Shown: piece after piece, positions 52,771 to 61,803 of the stretch
Layout: every line of letters begins with the position of its first letter
Numbering within the stretch: position 1 is the stretch's first letter
NCBI GenBank assembly: GCA_017462125.1
Contig: JAFTRQ010000037.1
Coordinates: 23,343-87,342 of the forward strand
Source: Clostridia bacterium
GTDB taxonomy: Bacteria; Bacillota_A; Clostridia; Oscillospirales; CAG-272
Direction of reading: 5' to 3'
DNA length: 64,000 nucleotides
Position numbers and translations under genes: made by a program
The notes under the pieces: model-generated
The model's database searches: none
Seen by the model: the letters and a program-made list of their open reading frames with translations, nothing else
Told to the model about the DNA's origin: nothing

Positions 52771-53685
52771 ATGAAAATAGCAACTACAACGGGGGACTTC
52801 GGTCGGTTTTGCGGTACGGATGAAGAAAGAATCCGTGAATTACACCGCGCGGGATTTCGCAATATCGATTTTAGTATGTATACCTTTACGCCCGATTGCG
52901 TTTATATGCAGGACGGTTGGCGCGACGAGGCTCTGAAGCTGAAGGCTCTTGCCGAGGAGCTTGGAATGGAGTTCGTACAGGCGCATTCTCAGGGCGGCAA
53001 CCCGCTTTCGAGCGACCCAAATCACGTATATTTTCTTTTGACAGCCACGATTCGCTCTATTGAGATCTGCGAGGTACTTGGTATCAGAAACACGGTAGTA
53101 CATAATGGCAGGGCAAAGGGGCTTTCTAAGGAAGAATGGTTTGAGAAGAATAAGCAGTTCTACGAAAAGCTCTTTCCTACGATGGAGCGCTTGGGTGTCA
53201 ATGTGCTTTGCGAAAACTCCACCCAAGCCAATATGGGCGATATGTATTTTATAAATTCGGGCAGGGATATGCGCGAGTTTATTGAGTACGTTAACCATCC
53301 TATGATACACGGCTGTTGGGACACGGGCCATGCAAACTGCGAGGGCTCGCAGTATGACGAAATCATGGCGTTGGGTGAGCATCTTTATGCCATTCACTAT
53401 AACGATAACAAAGGCACTGCCGACGATCACGTTGCACCCTTCTTGGGTACGCTGAATCACGACGAGGTGATGCACGCCTTAATCGACGTGGGTTTTGCGG
53501 GTTATTTTACCCTTGAATGTGATTCGTCTTTGCGAAATTACAACTGCTGGACAGGCCCGAGAAGACGGTTTGAAGGTGACACCCGCCTTGCCGAGCCACA
53601 GCTCTTTATGCAGAGACATATCGAGAAAATGCTCTTTGAGACGGCGGAGTATATTTTGGAGTCTTACGGGCTGTTGGAGAAATAA
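52771..53685 (+). CDS. Sugar phosphate isomerase/epimerase (xylose isomerase-like TIM barrel)
   Basis: 304 residues from the ATG at 52771 (GGGAGG upstream). AP endonuclease 2-type TIM barrel. Metal-ligand segments seen are NVLCENSTQANMG, GCWDTGHANCEG (Asp-x-x-His), AIHYNDNKG and TLECD. Substrate unknown; it probably acts on a sugar released by the surrounding hydrolases. Confidence 0.88.
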   Translation: MKIATTTGDFGRFCGTDEERIRELHRAGFRNIDFSMYTFTPDCVYMQDGWRDEALKLKALAEELGMEFVQAHSQGGNPLSSDPNHVYFLLTATIRSIEICEVLGIRNTVVHNGRAKGLSKEEWFEKNKQFYEKLFPTMERLGVNVLCENSTQANMGDMYFINSGRDMREFIEYVNHPMIHGCWDTGHANCEGSQYDEIMALGEHLYAIHYNDNKGTADDHVAPFLGTLNHDEVMHALIDVGFAGYFTLECDSSLRNYNCWTGPRRRFEGDTRLAEPQLFMQRHIEKMLFETAEYILESYGLLEK

Positions 53686-53709
53686 TTGCGAAGCTGTACC
53701 GAAAGAATA

Positions 53710-54198
53710 ATGAAAGCTATGGAATATCAGATCAGAAAAATCGAAGCAAAGGACAACAAAAGCGTTGAAAACGTGATCAGAACGTGCTTGATCGAATTCG
53801 GAGCGAATCATGAGGGCACGGCTTGGGCTGATCCCGATCTCGACAGGTTTTCCGAGATCTTCAATTCTCCCGGCAACGAGTATTGGGTTGCCGAGGATGA
53901 GTCGGGGCGCATCGTGGGCGGCGTGGGAATCGGATTCCTTGAAGGGGAGGATGATATCTGCGAGCTGAAAAAGATGTATTGCCTGCCCGAGGCAAGAGGC
54001 ACGGGGATCGCACACATACTGATGCGTCGCGCGCTTGAATATGCCAAGCAGTATTACAAGAAATGCTATCTTGAGACCCTGCCGAATATGATCGCGGCGC
54101 AGAAATTTTACGAGAAATACGGGTTTGTACGAGTTTACGGAACGGTTGGAAAAACAGAGCATTTTGCCTGTGACGTAAGATATATTAGAGACCTTTGA
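53710..54198 (+). CDS. GNAT family N-acetyltransferase
   Basis: 162 residues from the ATG at 53710; ATG 53719 and TTG 53686 are alternatives. GNAT fold with the acetyl-CoA loop PEARGTGIAH (the R/Q-x-x-G-x-G/A motif) and the C-terminal AQKFYEKYGFVRV. Substrate unknown. It lies between sugar enzymes and a phosphatase on the same strand. Confidence 0.88.
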   Translation: MKAMEYQIRKIEAKDNKSVENVIRTCLIEFGANHEGTAWADPDLDRFSEIFNSPGNEYWVAEDESGRIVGGVGIGFLEGEDDICELKKMYCLPEARGTGIAHILMRRALEYAKQYYKKCYLETLPNMIAAQKFYEKYGFVRVYGTVGKTEHFACDVRYIRDL

Positions 54199-54210
54199 GG
54201 TTAGGATATT

Positions 54211-54849
54211 ATGAGTAAAACGTTTTTATTTGATTTTGACGGAACCTTGGTGGATTCTATGCCTACCTTCGTCGGGGTGATGCTTCGCATACTTGACGAG
54301 CGGAATATTGAATACGGCGAGGATATTGTAAAGATCATTACCCCCTTGGGCTATAAGGGGACAGCGGAATATTACCGCACGCTTGGCGTCAAAGAGAGTG
54401 CGGACGAGCTGATCGGGATCATGAACCGATATGCAAAATTTGAATATGAGAATAACATTCCCGCCAAGGAGGGCGTGATCGATACACTGCGGCAGATGAA
54501 GGCACGAGGGGACGATCTGAACGTGCTGACCGCAAGCCCTCATATCGCCTTGGATCCTTGCTTGAAGCGCCTTGGGGTGTGGGAGCTTTTCACAAACGTG
54601 TGGTCCTGCGATGATTTTAAGACCACAAAAGCCAATCCCGAGATCTACAAAATGGCGGCAGAGCGGATCGGCGTGCCTGTGGAGCAGGTCGTTTTTGTAG
54701 ACGACAATATCAATGCCGTTAAGACCGCGAAGCAAGCGGGGATGGTGTCTGTTGGAATCTATGATGAATCGAGTGCAGATTACGTGGAGGAATTCAGAGC
54801 CGCCGCAGACGGCTACGTGATGGATTTTGCCGAGTTGATTGCAGAATAA
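54211..54849 (+). CDS. HAD family hydrolase (phosphoglycolate phosphatase-like)
   Basis: 212 residues. Motif I DFDGTLVDS, motif II VLTASPH, motif III lysine near KTTKANPEIY and motif IV VFVDDNINAV, with a small helical cap. A broad phosphatase or phosphotransferase; in this setting possibly a sugar phosphatase. The 247 bases that follow hold no promoter or structure of which I am confident. Confidence 0.9.
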   Translation: MSKTFLFDFDGTLVDSMPTFVGVMLRILDERNIEYGEDIVKIITPLGYKGTAEYYRTLGVKESADELIGIMNRYAKFEYENNIPAKEGVIDTLRQMKARGDDLNVLTASPHIALDPCLKRLGVWELFTNVWSCDDFKTTKANPEIYKMAAERIGVPVEQVVFVDDNINAVKTAKQAGMVSVGIYDESSADYVEEFRAAADGYVMDFAELIAE

Positions 54850-55096
54850 CAGAGTTGGCTTGCGAAAAAAACGTTTGCATACAATCACTTTTGATCGACC
54901 TTTTTTTCGCTACCGATTTTCGTGCCGGTTAGCGCGCTGACCAATAAAAATTAAGTTTTTATCTGCTTGCGCGATCCTTTGTTCCAAAGCTGTATATCCT
55001 GCTCGGGGCAAAGCTCCGCATAGCCTACATGACAAATCAAAATTTGAAAAGAGCACTTTAACTTTAAAGCAACATATTACATCAGGAGGTCTCTCT

Positions 55097-57217
55097 ATGC
55101 TACCCGAGGTAAAAAAAGTAAAAATGCCGTCTCTTACGCTGCCTACGGCGTGGCAGACCGTGATCTTCCGTAATTTCGGTTACGTCAGAGCCGAAAGGAT
55201 CGCAGAGGTGCTGGGATGCGACGTGCAGACGGTACATTGCGAAGCGGAAAGGCTGAGAATAAAAGCTGCCGATTACAGCAGGGATTTTGAGGAGCGAGGA
55301 TACATAACGATCATTCGCAACAATTGGTTCCTGTTGCCCTACGACCAGCTTATGACTTTGCTTGGTATCGATGAAAGAAAGCTGGATTTTATCCTTGAAA
55401 AGGACGATTTTCTCTCTGTAAAGCTTGGAAATTTCAAGCCGGAATGTCCTGCCGTCGGGTATTTTCCCTTGACGAAGGAGCAGATCGCGGAGACCGAAGG
55501 TCTTGCCAAAACGCTCGCTCGGTATGCCGCCGAGCCCTCGGCTCACCCCTTTGATTTCTTTACAGGTGAGAATACCTATGAAGAAACGGTCACGACAGCT
55601 TGCGGAAAGCGCATCGTGCACGGATATCTTTCCCCCTGTGGCGATGCCTTTGCCACCGATTGCAACGATACGCTTCCCGAAGCCCTTTTGGCGGAGTATC
55701 AAAGAGTGGGAGTCAACGGTATCTGGCTTCACGGCGTGCTGTCATCGCTCTCTCCGTACCCCTTCCTGCCCGAGCTTTCCGAAGGGTATGAGCAGAGAAG
55801 GAAAAATATGAATAAGATCATCGAAAGATGTAAAAAATACGGCATTTCGCTGTATCTGTATATGAATGAGCCTCGCGCTCTGCCCGCGGAGGCCTTGCCC
55901 GAATATGAGGGCTTGATCGGATGGCAGGAGAGAAGAACCCTTTGCATGGAAAAGGCAGAGGTGAGAGAGTATCTTTACGAGGCGGTCCGTGACCTATGCG
56001 CAAGCGTGCCGCAGCTCGGCGGTATCTTTACCATTACCATGAGTGAGAATCCGACCCATTGTAACTACGTAAACGGAACCGAGTGCCCCGTTTGCAAGAA
56101 TATTCCTCCCGAGAACAGCACCTCTGCTATAAACAACATCTTTCTTCGCGCGATGCGCGACGCGGGATGCGAGGGTGAGCTGATCGCCAATCTTTGGGGA
56201 TGGTCGCCCTATATGTGTTGGAGCGAGGAACAGATCCTCAACGGCATCCGTATGCTGGATAAGGACATCGCTGTGATGTCGGTCAGCGAATTTGACCTTG
56301 AGATCGAAAAGGGCGGTGTCAAGAGCCGCGTGATCGATTACTCGATATCAAACCCCGGTCCCTCCGATATAAGCATTGGTAATTTCCAAAAAGCGCGGGA
56401 GACGGGACACAAAAACTTTGCAAAGATTCAGGCAAGCAACAGCTGGGAATGCTCGGCCGTGCCGTATATCCCCGTATTCGACCTTGTTTTCGAGCATCTT
56501 GAAGGTCTTGGCAATCACGGAGTAAATGACTTTTTCCTGACCTGGACGCAGGGAGGATATCCTTCCCCCTCGGTGGAGATCGCATCGGGATATCATAAGG
56601 GCTTTGACCTTGATGCGTGGTATAGCAAAAGGTTCGGCGAGCAGGCGGAGGCGGTGCATAAGGGTATCAGAAAGCTGTGCGAGGCCTTCAGAGAATACCC
56701 CTTCAGCATCCGCACGCTGTATATGTCGCCCAAGACTCTCGGGTCGGCTAACCTTTGGGATCTGACACCGGAGGAAAAGAGCTCCACGATGGTCTGCTTT
56801 GCCTACGACGATTTTGAGGGTTGGATATACCCCTATCCCGTCGAGACCTATCTTTCTCAGCTCGATAAGCAGTTGTCGCTGTGGCGAGAGGGAATTGCGA
56901 TCCTTGCAGACGTGCCCGAAAGTCCGCTTGTTTCGGAAATTTTGCGATATGCCAAGGTTGCGTACCTGCATTTTGATACCGACAGGCTGCAAACAAGATT
57001 TGCGATTGCAAAACGGGCAACGGATTACGGAGAGATGCTGAATTGCGTCCTTGCCGAGAGAGAAAATGCGGAGAGCTTGCTTTCTCTCGTTCGGAGTGAT
57101 GCAAAGATCGGCTATGAGGCGTCTAATCACTATTTTTATACGGAAAGAAATCTGTTAGAGAAGATTTTGCGAATGGACGCTTTTGCGAGTGAGCTGCAAA
57201 AGCGGATCAGGGCTTAA
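55097..57217 (+). CDS. Putative TIM-barrel glycosidase with N-terminal HTH-like segment
   Basis: 706 residues, no signal peptide. Residues 28-56 (VRAERIAEVLGCDVQTVHCEAE) read like a helix-turn-helix. From about 165 to 560 there is an alternating pattern typical of a glycoside hydrolase TIM barrel: VGVNGIWLHG, CKKYGISLYLYMNEP, LGGIFTITMSENPTHC with a candidate catalytic Glu, and MSVSEFDLEIEKGG. The C-terminal 150 residues are helical. It resembles uncharacterised proteins of Clostridia and Paenibacillus as I remember them; I cannot place it in a numbered GH family. CAGGAGG precedes the ATG. Confidence 0.55.
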   Translation: MLPEVKKVKMPSLTLPTAWQTVIFRNFGYVRAERIAEVLGCDVQTVHCEAERLRIKAADYSRDFEERGYITIIRNNWFLLPYDQLMTLLGIDERKLDFILEKDDFLSVKLGNFKPECPAVGYFPLTKEQIAETEGLAKTLARYAAEPSAHPFDFFTGENTYEETVTTACGKRIVHGYLSPCGDAFATDCNDTLPEALLAEYQRVGVNGIWLHGVLSSLSPYPFLPELSEGYEQRRKNMNKIIERCKKYGISLYLYMNEPRALPAEALPEYEGLIGWQERRTLCMEKAEVREYLYEAVRDLCASVPQLGGIFTITMSENPTHCNYVNGTECPVCKNIPPENSTSAINNIFLRAMRDAGCEGELIANLWGWSPYMCWSEEQILNGIRMLDKDIAVMSVSEFDLEIEKGGVKSRVIDYSISNPGPSDISIGNFQKARETGHKNFAKIQASNSWECSAVPYIPVFDLVFEHLEGLGNHGVNDFFLTWTQGGYPSPSVEIASGYHKGFDLDAWYSKRFGEQAEAVHKGIRKLCEAFREYPFSIRTLYMSPKTLGSANLWDLTPEEKSSTMVCFAYDDFEGWIYPYPVETYLSQLDKQLSLWREGIAILADVPESPLVSEILRYAKVAYLHFDTDRLQTRFAIAKRATDYGEMLNCVLAERENAESLLSLVRSDAKIGYEASNHYFYTERNLLEKILRMDAFASELQKRIRA

Positions 57218-57233
57218 TCGTTTTTGAGGTATT

Positions 57234-58046
57234 ATGGAATATTTGATTTCTGTTGATCTGGAGGGCATCCACGGCATCGTGGGAGAGCCCTATAAGTCGT
57301 TGACACGCGCTGCCGATTACGAAGCCTCTGCGAAAGCGGCTTGCTTTGAGATCAATGCGGCAGCAAAAGCGCTGTTTGACAACGGAGCCACCAAGGTGGC
57401 GGTTTACGATTACCACGGCTACAGCGATAATATTGATTTTTCGGAGCTTGACAGCCGTGTCATTAAGATCCACGCAAAAGAGGAGGATCCCCGCTTTATT
57501 TTTGCCAAGGAGCATCACTTTACGGGAGCCATATTCATCGGCTATCATGCCAAGGAGGGAACGAGAAGGGCTGTTATGGCGCACACCTTCAACTCGGTGG
57601 GCGTGCAGTACGTAAAGCTGAACGGAGAGACGATCGGCGAGGTAGGTGTGGACGCTTATCTTTGCAATGCTTACGGCATCACGCCCCTATTGATTACAGG
57701 CGATGACTATTGTATTGTCGAAGCCGAGCAGTATATGCCCGAGATCTGCGGTGTGGTCACCAAATACGGGGAAGGAAGAAACAAGGCTCGCTTCAGAGAC
57801 AGAGAAGAGATCCTTGAGGAGATCTACAACGGTGTTTCCGAAATGGTGCGAAACCAGATGAAGGTCACAACGCCCTGTTTCCCCGAAAAAGCATCGCTTG
57901 AGGTGCGCTATACCCGCGCCGAGACCGCCGAGGAGACCTATCTGAAGGTCAAAGAGGCAGGAAAGATGCCCGTAGAATACGGCTGTGACAGCCATACCCT
58001 GTGCTTTGAGATCGCTTCGGCGGATGTGATTGCGAACCTGCTTTGA
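57234..58046 (+). CDS. D-aminopeptidase DppA-like (peptidase M55)
   Basis: 270 residues. M55 zinc peptidase: SVDLEGIHG (Asp8, Glu10) is the first metal motif, VYDYHGYSDN the second, and IGYHAKEG and AHTFN the third. The family forms decamers and cuts D-Ala peptides, such as those from peptidoglycan. Starts 17 bases after the putative glycosidase with a weak ribosome binding site. Confidence 0.92.
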   Translation: MEYLISVDLEGIHGIVGEPYKSLTRAADYEASAKAACFEINAAAKALFDNGATKVAVYDYHGYSDNIDFSELDSRVIKIHAKEEDPRFIFAKEHHFTGAIFIGYHAKEGTRRAVMAHTFNSVGVQYVKLNGETIGEVGVDAYLCNAYGITPLLITGDDYCIVEAEQYMPEICGVVTKYGEGRNKARFRDREEILEEIYNGVSEMVRNQMKVTTPCFPEKASLEVRYTRAETAEETYLKVKEAGKMPVEYGCDSHTLCFEIASADVIANLL

Positions 58047-58066
58047 GATAACAATAAGGAGACCTT

Positions 58067-59320
58067 ATGAACCCAATCCTACCTGAAACTTGTTTTGTGC
58101 CCGATGCAGAGGCACGGGTGATGCCCGATGGGCGATTATATATTTACGGCTCTTGGGATATCTCGGGATCCGATGAATACTGTTCCCGCGAGCTGCACTG
58201 CTTTTCCACGGACGATCTTGTCAATTGGACAGATCACGGTGTGATTTTCAGAAATGACGGGAAGTTTTGCGGTATTCCGTGGAGTCCCGAAAGCCGTCTT
58301 TATGCTCCCGATGCCATCCATAAGGACGGTAAATATTATCTTTATCTCTGCGGCAGCCGTGCGGAGGAGGGCGTTGCTGTAGCAAGCTCTCCCATCGGCC
58401 CCTTTTCAGCCGCAGAAAGAATCGAGCTTGCCGACGGTGACAGCATTGATCCCACAATCTTTGTGGACGATGACGGGAGAGCTTATTACTTCTGGGGGCA
58501 GTTCAATCTGCGCGGAGGCGAGCTTTGCTCCGATATGAAGACGCTGAAGCCCGAGACGGTCAAGCGCGATCTTTTGACCGAGTGGGAGCACGGATTTCAC
58601 GAAGGAGCAAGCATCAGACGGCGCGGAGACAAGTATTATATGGTCTACACCGATATTTCGCGAGGGAAAGCTACCTGCTTGTCTTACGCTGTAGCGGACA
58701 AGCCCTTGGGACCTTACAGAAAGGGCGGCGTGATCATTGATAACGTGTACTGCGATCCCCAAAGCTGGAACAATCACGGCTCGATCGCCGAGTTCAAGGG
58801 GAAATGGTACGTTTTTTATCACCGTTCTTCACAGAATAAAAACACCTGCCGCCGTGTCTGTGTCGAGCCCATCGAATTTGATACGGACGGTAATATAAAA
58901 GAGGTCATACAGACCTCGTGCGGTGCCGAGGCGGCACTTGATGCCACGCATCCTATCCCTGCAAGAGCGGCTTGCCGCATGATGGGCAAGTGTTGCGTGG
59001 AGCTTCGCGATTCCCGCGAGGTGTTGGTGATCAATCGCGGCGGACACTGGGGGATCTCCGATTGGGCAGAGTACAAATATCTCGATTTCGGTGACGGTAC
59101 AGATCAACTTTGCACCACGGTCAAGGGGCAGGGAAGGCTGACAGTCAAAATTGAAGGAAATCATGAAATTTGCTCGTTTGCCTTTGACTGCAAGGAAATG
59201 ACCAAGGTAAGCGTGCCTGTGGAGAGGACTTGCGGAGTCCATGCTCTGTGGATCTTTTTCGAGGGTGCGTTTGAGTTGGCGAGCTTTTGCTTTGCCTCCG
59301 ACACAAGCCAAGTGACTTGA
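58067..59320 (+). CDS. Glycoside hydrolase family 43-like
   Basis: 417 residues. Five-bladed propeller GH43: PDAEARVMPDGRLYIYGS carries the catalytic base Asp, SIDPTIFVDDDGRAYYFWG the pKa-modulating Asp, and HEGASIRRRGDKYYMVY the acid Glu. The C-terminal 130 residues look like a beta-sandwich carbohydrate-binding module. Typical activities are beta-xylosidase or arabinofuranosidase. No signal peptide. AAGGAG precedes the ATG. Confidence 0.9.
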   Translation: MNPILPETCFVPDAEARVMPDGRLYIYGSWDISGSDEYCSRELHCFSTDDLVNWTDHGVIFRNDGKFCGIPWSPESRLYAPDAIHKDGKYYLYLCGSRAEEGVAVASSPIGPFSAAERIELADGDSIDPTIFVDDDGRAYYFWGQFNLRGGELCSDMKTLKPETVKRDLLTEWEHGFHEGASIRRRGDKYYMVYTDISRGKATCLSYAVADKPLGPYRKGGVIIDNVYCDPQSWNNHGSIAEFKGKWYVFYHRSSQNKNTCRRVCVEPIEFDTDGNIKEVIQTSCGAEAALDATHPIPARAACRMMGKCCVELRDSREVLVINRGGHWGISDWAEYKYLDFGDGTDQLCTTVKGQGRLTVKIEGNHEICSFAFDCKEMTKVSVPVERTCGVHALWIFFEGAFELASFCFASDTSQVT

Positions 59321-59396
59321 AAATGAAAGAATCAAGCAGCAAGCCTGCTGTTTTACATATACTGATGTTATAAAACAATTAAAGAGAGGAATCCCT

Positions 59397-60722
59397 ATGA
59401 CGACGTTCATTACTGCTATTATTCTTTTTGCGATTACTTACGTGCTGCTGTTCGCCCTGCCAAAATACAGAGCGTTTGTGGCGCTTGGCTCTGCCGTTGT
59501 ATTCTCGGTTTGGTTGGCGTTCTTCTGCAGCGACGTCAGCTTCACCTTCCTTGACGTATTGGGTGCCATTGATTTCAACGTGCTTATGATGATCGCGGGT
59601 ACGATGGGTATCGTCACGCTTTTTATCGAGTCTAAAATGCCGATGCGCATCGCCGACGTTTTGCTTTCCAAGTTCAAAAACGTTAAGACCGCCATCGTCG
59701 CTATGGCGCTTCTGGCAGGCGTGGTGTCCGCATTTGTGGATAACGTGGCAACCGTTTTGATGATCGCTCCTATTGCTCTTGCGGTCTGTAAAAAGCAGGG
59801 AATCTCGCCCGTTGCACCTATTATTTCTATCGCCATTTCCTCCAATCTGCAGGGCGCGGCAACCTTGGTGGGTGATACTACGTCTATTCTGCTTGGCGGT
59901 TATGCGGATATGACCTTCTTCGACTTCTTTGTTTTCAAGGGCAAGGCGGGCATTTTCTGGGCTGTTGAGCTTGGTGCGTTGCTGACCGCAGTGATCCTGC
60001 TCTTTATCTTCCGCAAGGAAACACAGCCCCTGAAGCTGAGCGATAAGACCGAGGTTACGGACTACGTTCCCAGCTTTCTGATGGTTGGCGTGGTCGTGCT
60101 TCTGATCCTTGCATCCTTCCTGCCCACTCCCGCAGAGGGATTTGCGCTTCAGATCTACAATCTGCGCAACGGACTTATCTGTATGGTGCTCCTTCTGATC
60201 GGTGTTATCATCGATCTTTGCAAAAAGAAGAGCCTTTTCGGCGCAAAGCTTGTGCTTCAGGAAATGGATTATCAGACGCTGTTGCTTTTGGCGTCTCTCT
60301 TCGTGGTTATTCAGGGTATTACGGCAGCCGGTGTGATCTCCAAGCTTTCCGAGGCGCTCGTATCTCTTGGAGGAAGCAATCTGTTCTTAATGTATACCAT
60401 CATCGTCTTTGCTTCGGTTCTGATCTCGGCGTTTGTGGATAACATTCCTTACGTGCTGACTATGCTTCCCGTAGTAGAGGGCGTTGCCGCTTCTATGGGT
60501 GTTGCACCTTACGTGCTCTATTTCGGATTGCTTGTGGGCGCGACCCTTGGCGGTAACATTACTCCCATCGGCGCCAGCGCGAATATTACGGGTATCGGAA
60601 TCCTGCGTAAGGAGGGCTACGAGGTCAAGGCAGGAGACTTTATGAAGATCAGCGTGCCCTTTACCTTGACAGCCGTTCTGTCGGGATATCTGTTTATCTG
60701 GATCGTTTGGGGAATTCTTTGA
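59397..60722 (+). CDS. ArsB/NhaD-superfamily transporter
   Basis: 441 residues with 10-12 predicted transmembrane helices in two related halves. Each half has the SAFVDN motif (SAFVDNVATVLMIAP and SAFVDNIPYVLTMLP), and GGNITPIGASANI marks the second hairpin. The ion transporter superfamily includes NhaD Na+/H+ antiporters, arsenite pumps and dicarboxylate carriers; the substrate here cannot be fixed. GAGAGGA precedes the ATG. It is the only obvious solute transporter in the glycan cluster. Confidence 0.88.
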   Translation: MTTFITAIILFAITYVLLFALPKYRAFVALGSAVVFSVWLAFFCSDVSFTFLDVLGAIDFNVLMMIAGTMGIVTLFIESKMPMRIADVLLSKFKNVKTAIVAMALLAGVVSAFVDNVATVLMIAPIALAVCKKQGISPVAPIISIAISSNLQGAATLVGDTTSILLGGYADMTFFDFFVFKGKAGIFWAVELGALLTAVILLFIFRKETQPLKLSDKTEVTDYVPSFLMVGVVVLLILASFLPTPAEGFALQIYNLRNGLICMVLLLIGVIIDLCKKKSLFGAKLVLQEMDYQTLLLLASLFVVIQGITAAGVISKLSEALVSLGGSNLFLMYTIIVFASVLISAFVDNIPYVLTMLPVVEGVAASMGVAPYVLYFGLLVGATLGGNITPIGASANITGIGILRKEGYEVKAGDFMKISVPFTLTAVLSGYLFIWIVWGIL

Positions 60723-60758
60723 TTAGAAAAAAATACTGAATTTTAAGAGGTTGAAAAT

Positions 60759-61766
60759 ATGAAAAAGCATAAGGCATTAAAAATTATCGGTATTGTGGTA
60801 GCAAGCATTTTTCTCTTCTTTGCTGTGATCAATATTATTCCTCCCGCAAAGAACGTGGAGAGCAATCCTTTCGTGGTTGAGAAGGGAGACCTTCCTATGA
60901 TCGCGGCGCACAGAGGCGGCGGTGACTGCAACCCCGAAAATACTATGCTTGCCTTCCGCGAGGCGGTCAACACCTATCAGGTCGATATCATAGAAAGCGA
61001 CCTCTATCTGACCCGAGATGGCTATCTTGTTTACAATCACGATTCTTACGTTGACGAGACCTGCAACATCAACGGTGACCTGACCCTTGATGAGGTTGAG
61101 GAGCTTTGCGACGATAAGGAAAACCGTCATTACATCGCCGATATGACTCTTGCCGAGCTTGAGCAGTATAATTTCGGCTACTATTTTGAAAACAAGCAGG
61201 GCGAGCGTATCTACAAGGATGCGGAGAATTTTGTCGAGCTTGGTCTGCAGATCGCAACGGTAGACAAGCTGTTTGCCGAGTTTTATGAGAGTAACCCCGA
61301 TCTGCTCTTTATCGTTGAGATCAAGGACGAGGCGGAAAGAGGCTATGAAGCCTGCAGGATCCTTTACGAGACCTTGGAGCAGTATCCTGCATACAAGGAT
61401 AGGATCGTGGTGGGAACCTTCCACGATGAGATCGAGCAGGAGCTGAAGGAAAAATATCCCGATCTTTTGCGAGGTGCGCCTATGGGAACGGCGGCAAAGT
61501 TCGTTGCCACTCAGTATCTGCGTGTCAACATCTTTGATAACGGGGATTTTGCCTGCCTGCAGATTCCTATGACCTATGACGTAGGCTTTGATCTTCCCTT
61601 GGTGGCAAAAACCTTGGTAAAGCGCGCACACAGAAGAAATATCGCGGTGCAGTATTGGACCATCAACGATCCGGACGAGATGCGGGAGCTGATCGAGCTT
61701 GGTTGTGATTGCATTATGACCGACGATCCCGAGCTTTTGGCAAGTATTCTGGAGGAGTATAAATAA
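60759..61766 (+). CDS. Membrane-anchored glycerophosphodiester phosphodiesterase
   Basis: 335 residues. An N-terminal uncleaved helix (about 8-27) anchors the enzyme, probably facing outward. GDPD barrel with His51-Arg-Gly (AAHRGGGDCNPENT), Glu79 and Asp81 in IIESDLYLTRDG, His94 in YNHDS and EIKDEAE. The ending MTDDPELLASIL is typical. The third GDPD domain in the window. AAGAGG precedes the ATG. Confidence 0.92.
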   Translation: MKKHKALKIIGIVVASIFLFFAVINIIPPAKNVESNPFVVEKGDLPMIAAHRGGGDCNPENTMLAFREAVNTYQVDIIESDLYLTRDGYLVYNHDSYVDETCNINGDLTLDEVEELCDDKENRHYIADMTLAELEQYNFGYYFENKQGERIYKDAENFVELGLQIATVDKLFAEFYESNPDLLFIVEIKDEAERGYEACRILYETLEQYPAYKDRIVVGTFHDEIEQELKEKYPDLLRGAPMGTAAKFVATQYLRVNIFDNGDFACLQIPMTYDVGFDLPLVAKTLVKRAHRRNIAVQYWTINDPDEMRELIELGCDCIMTDDPELLASILEEYK

Positions 61767-61803
61767 TCGAGACCCAAAAACATGGATTAAGGAGCGAAAT
61801 AGA

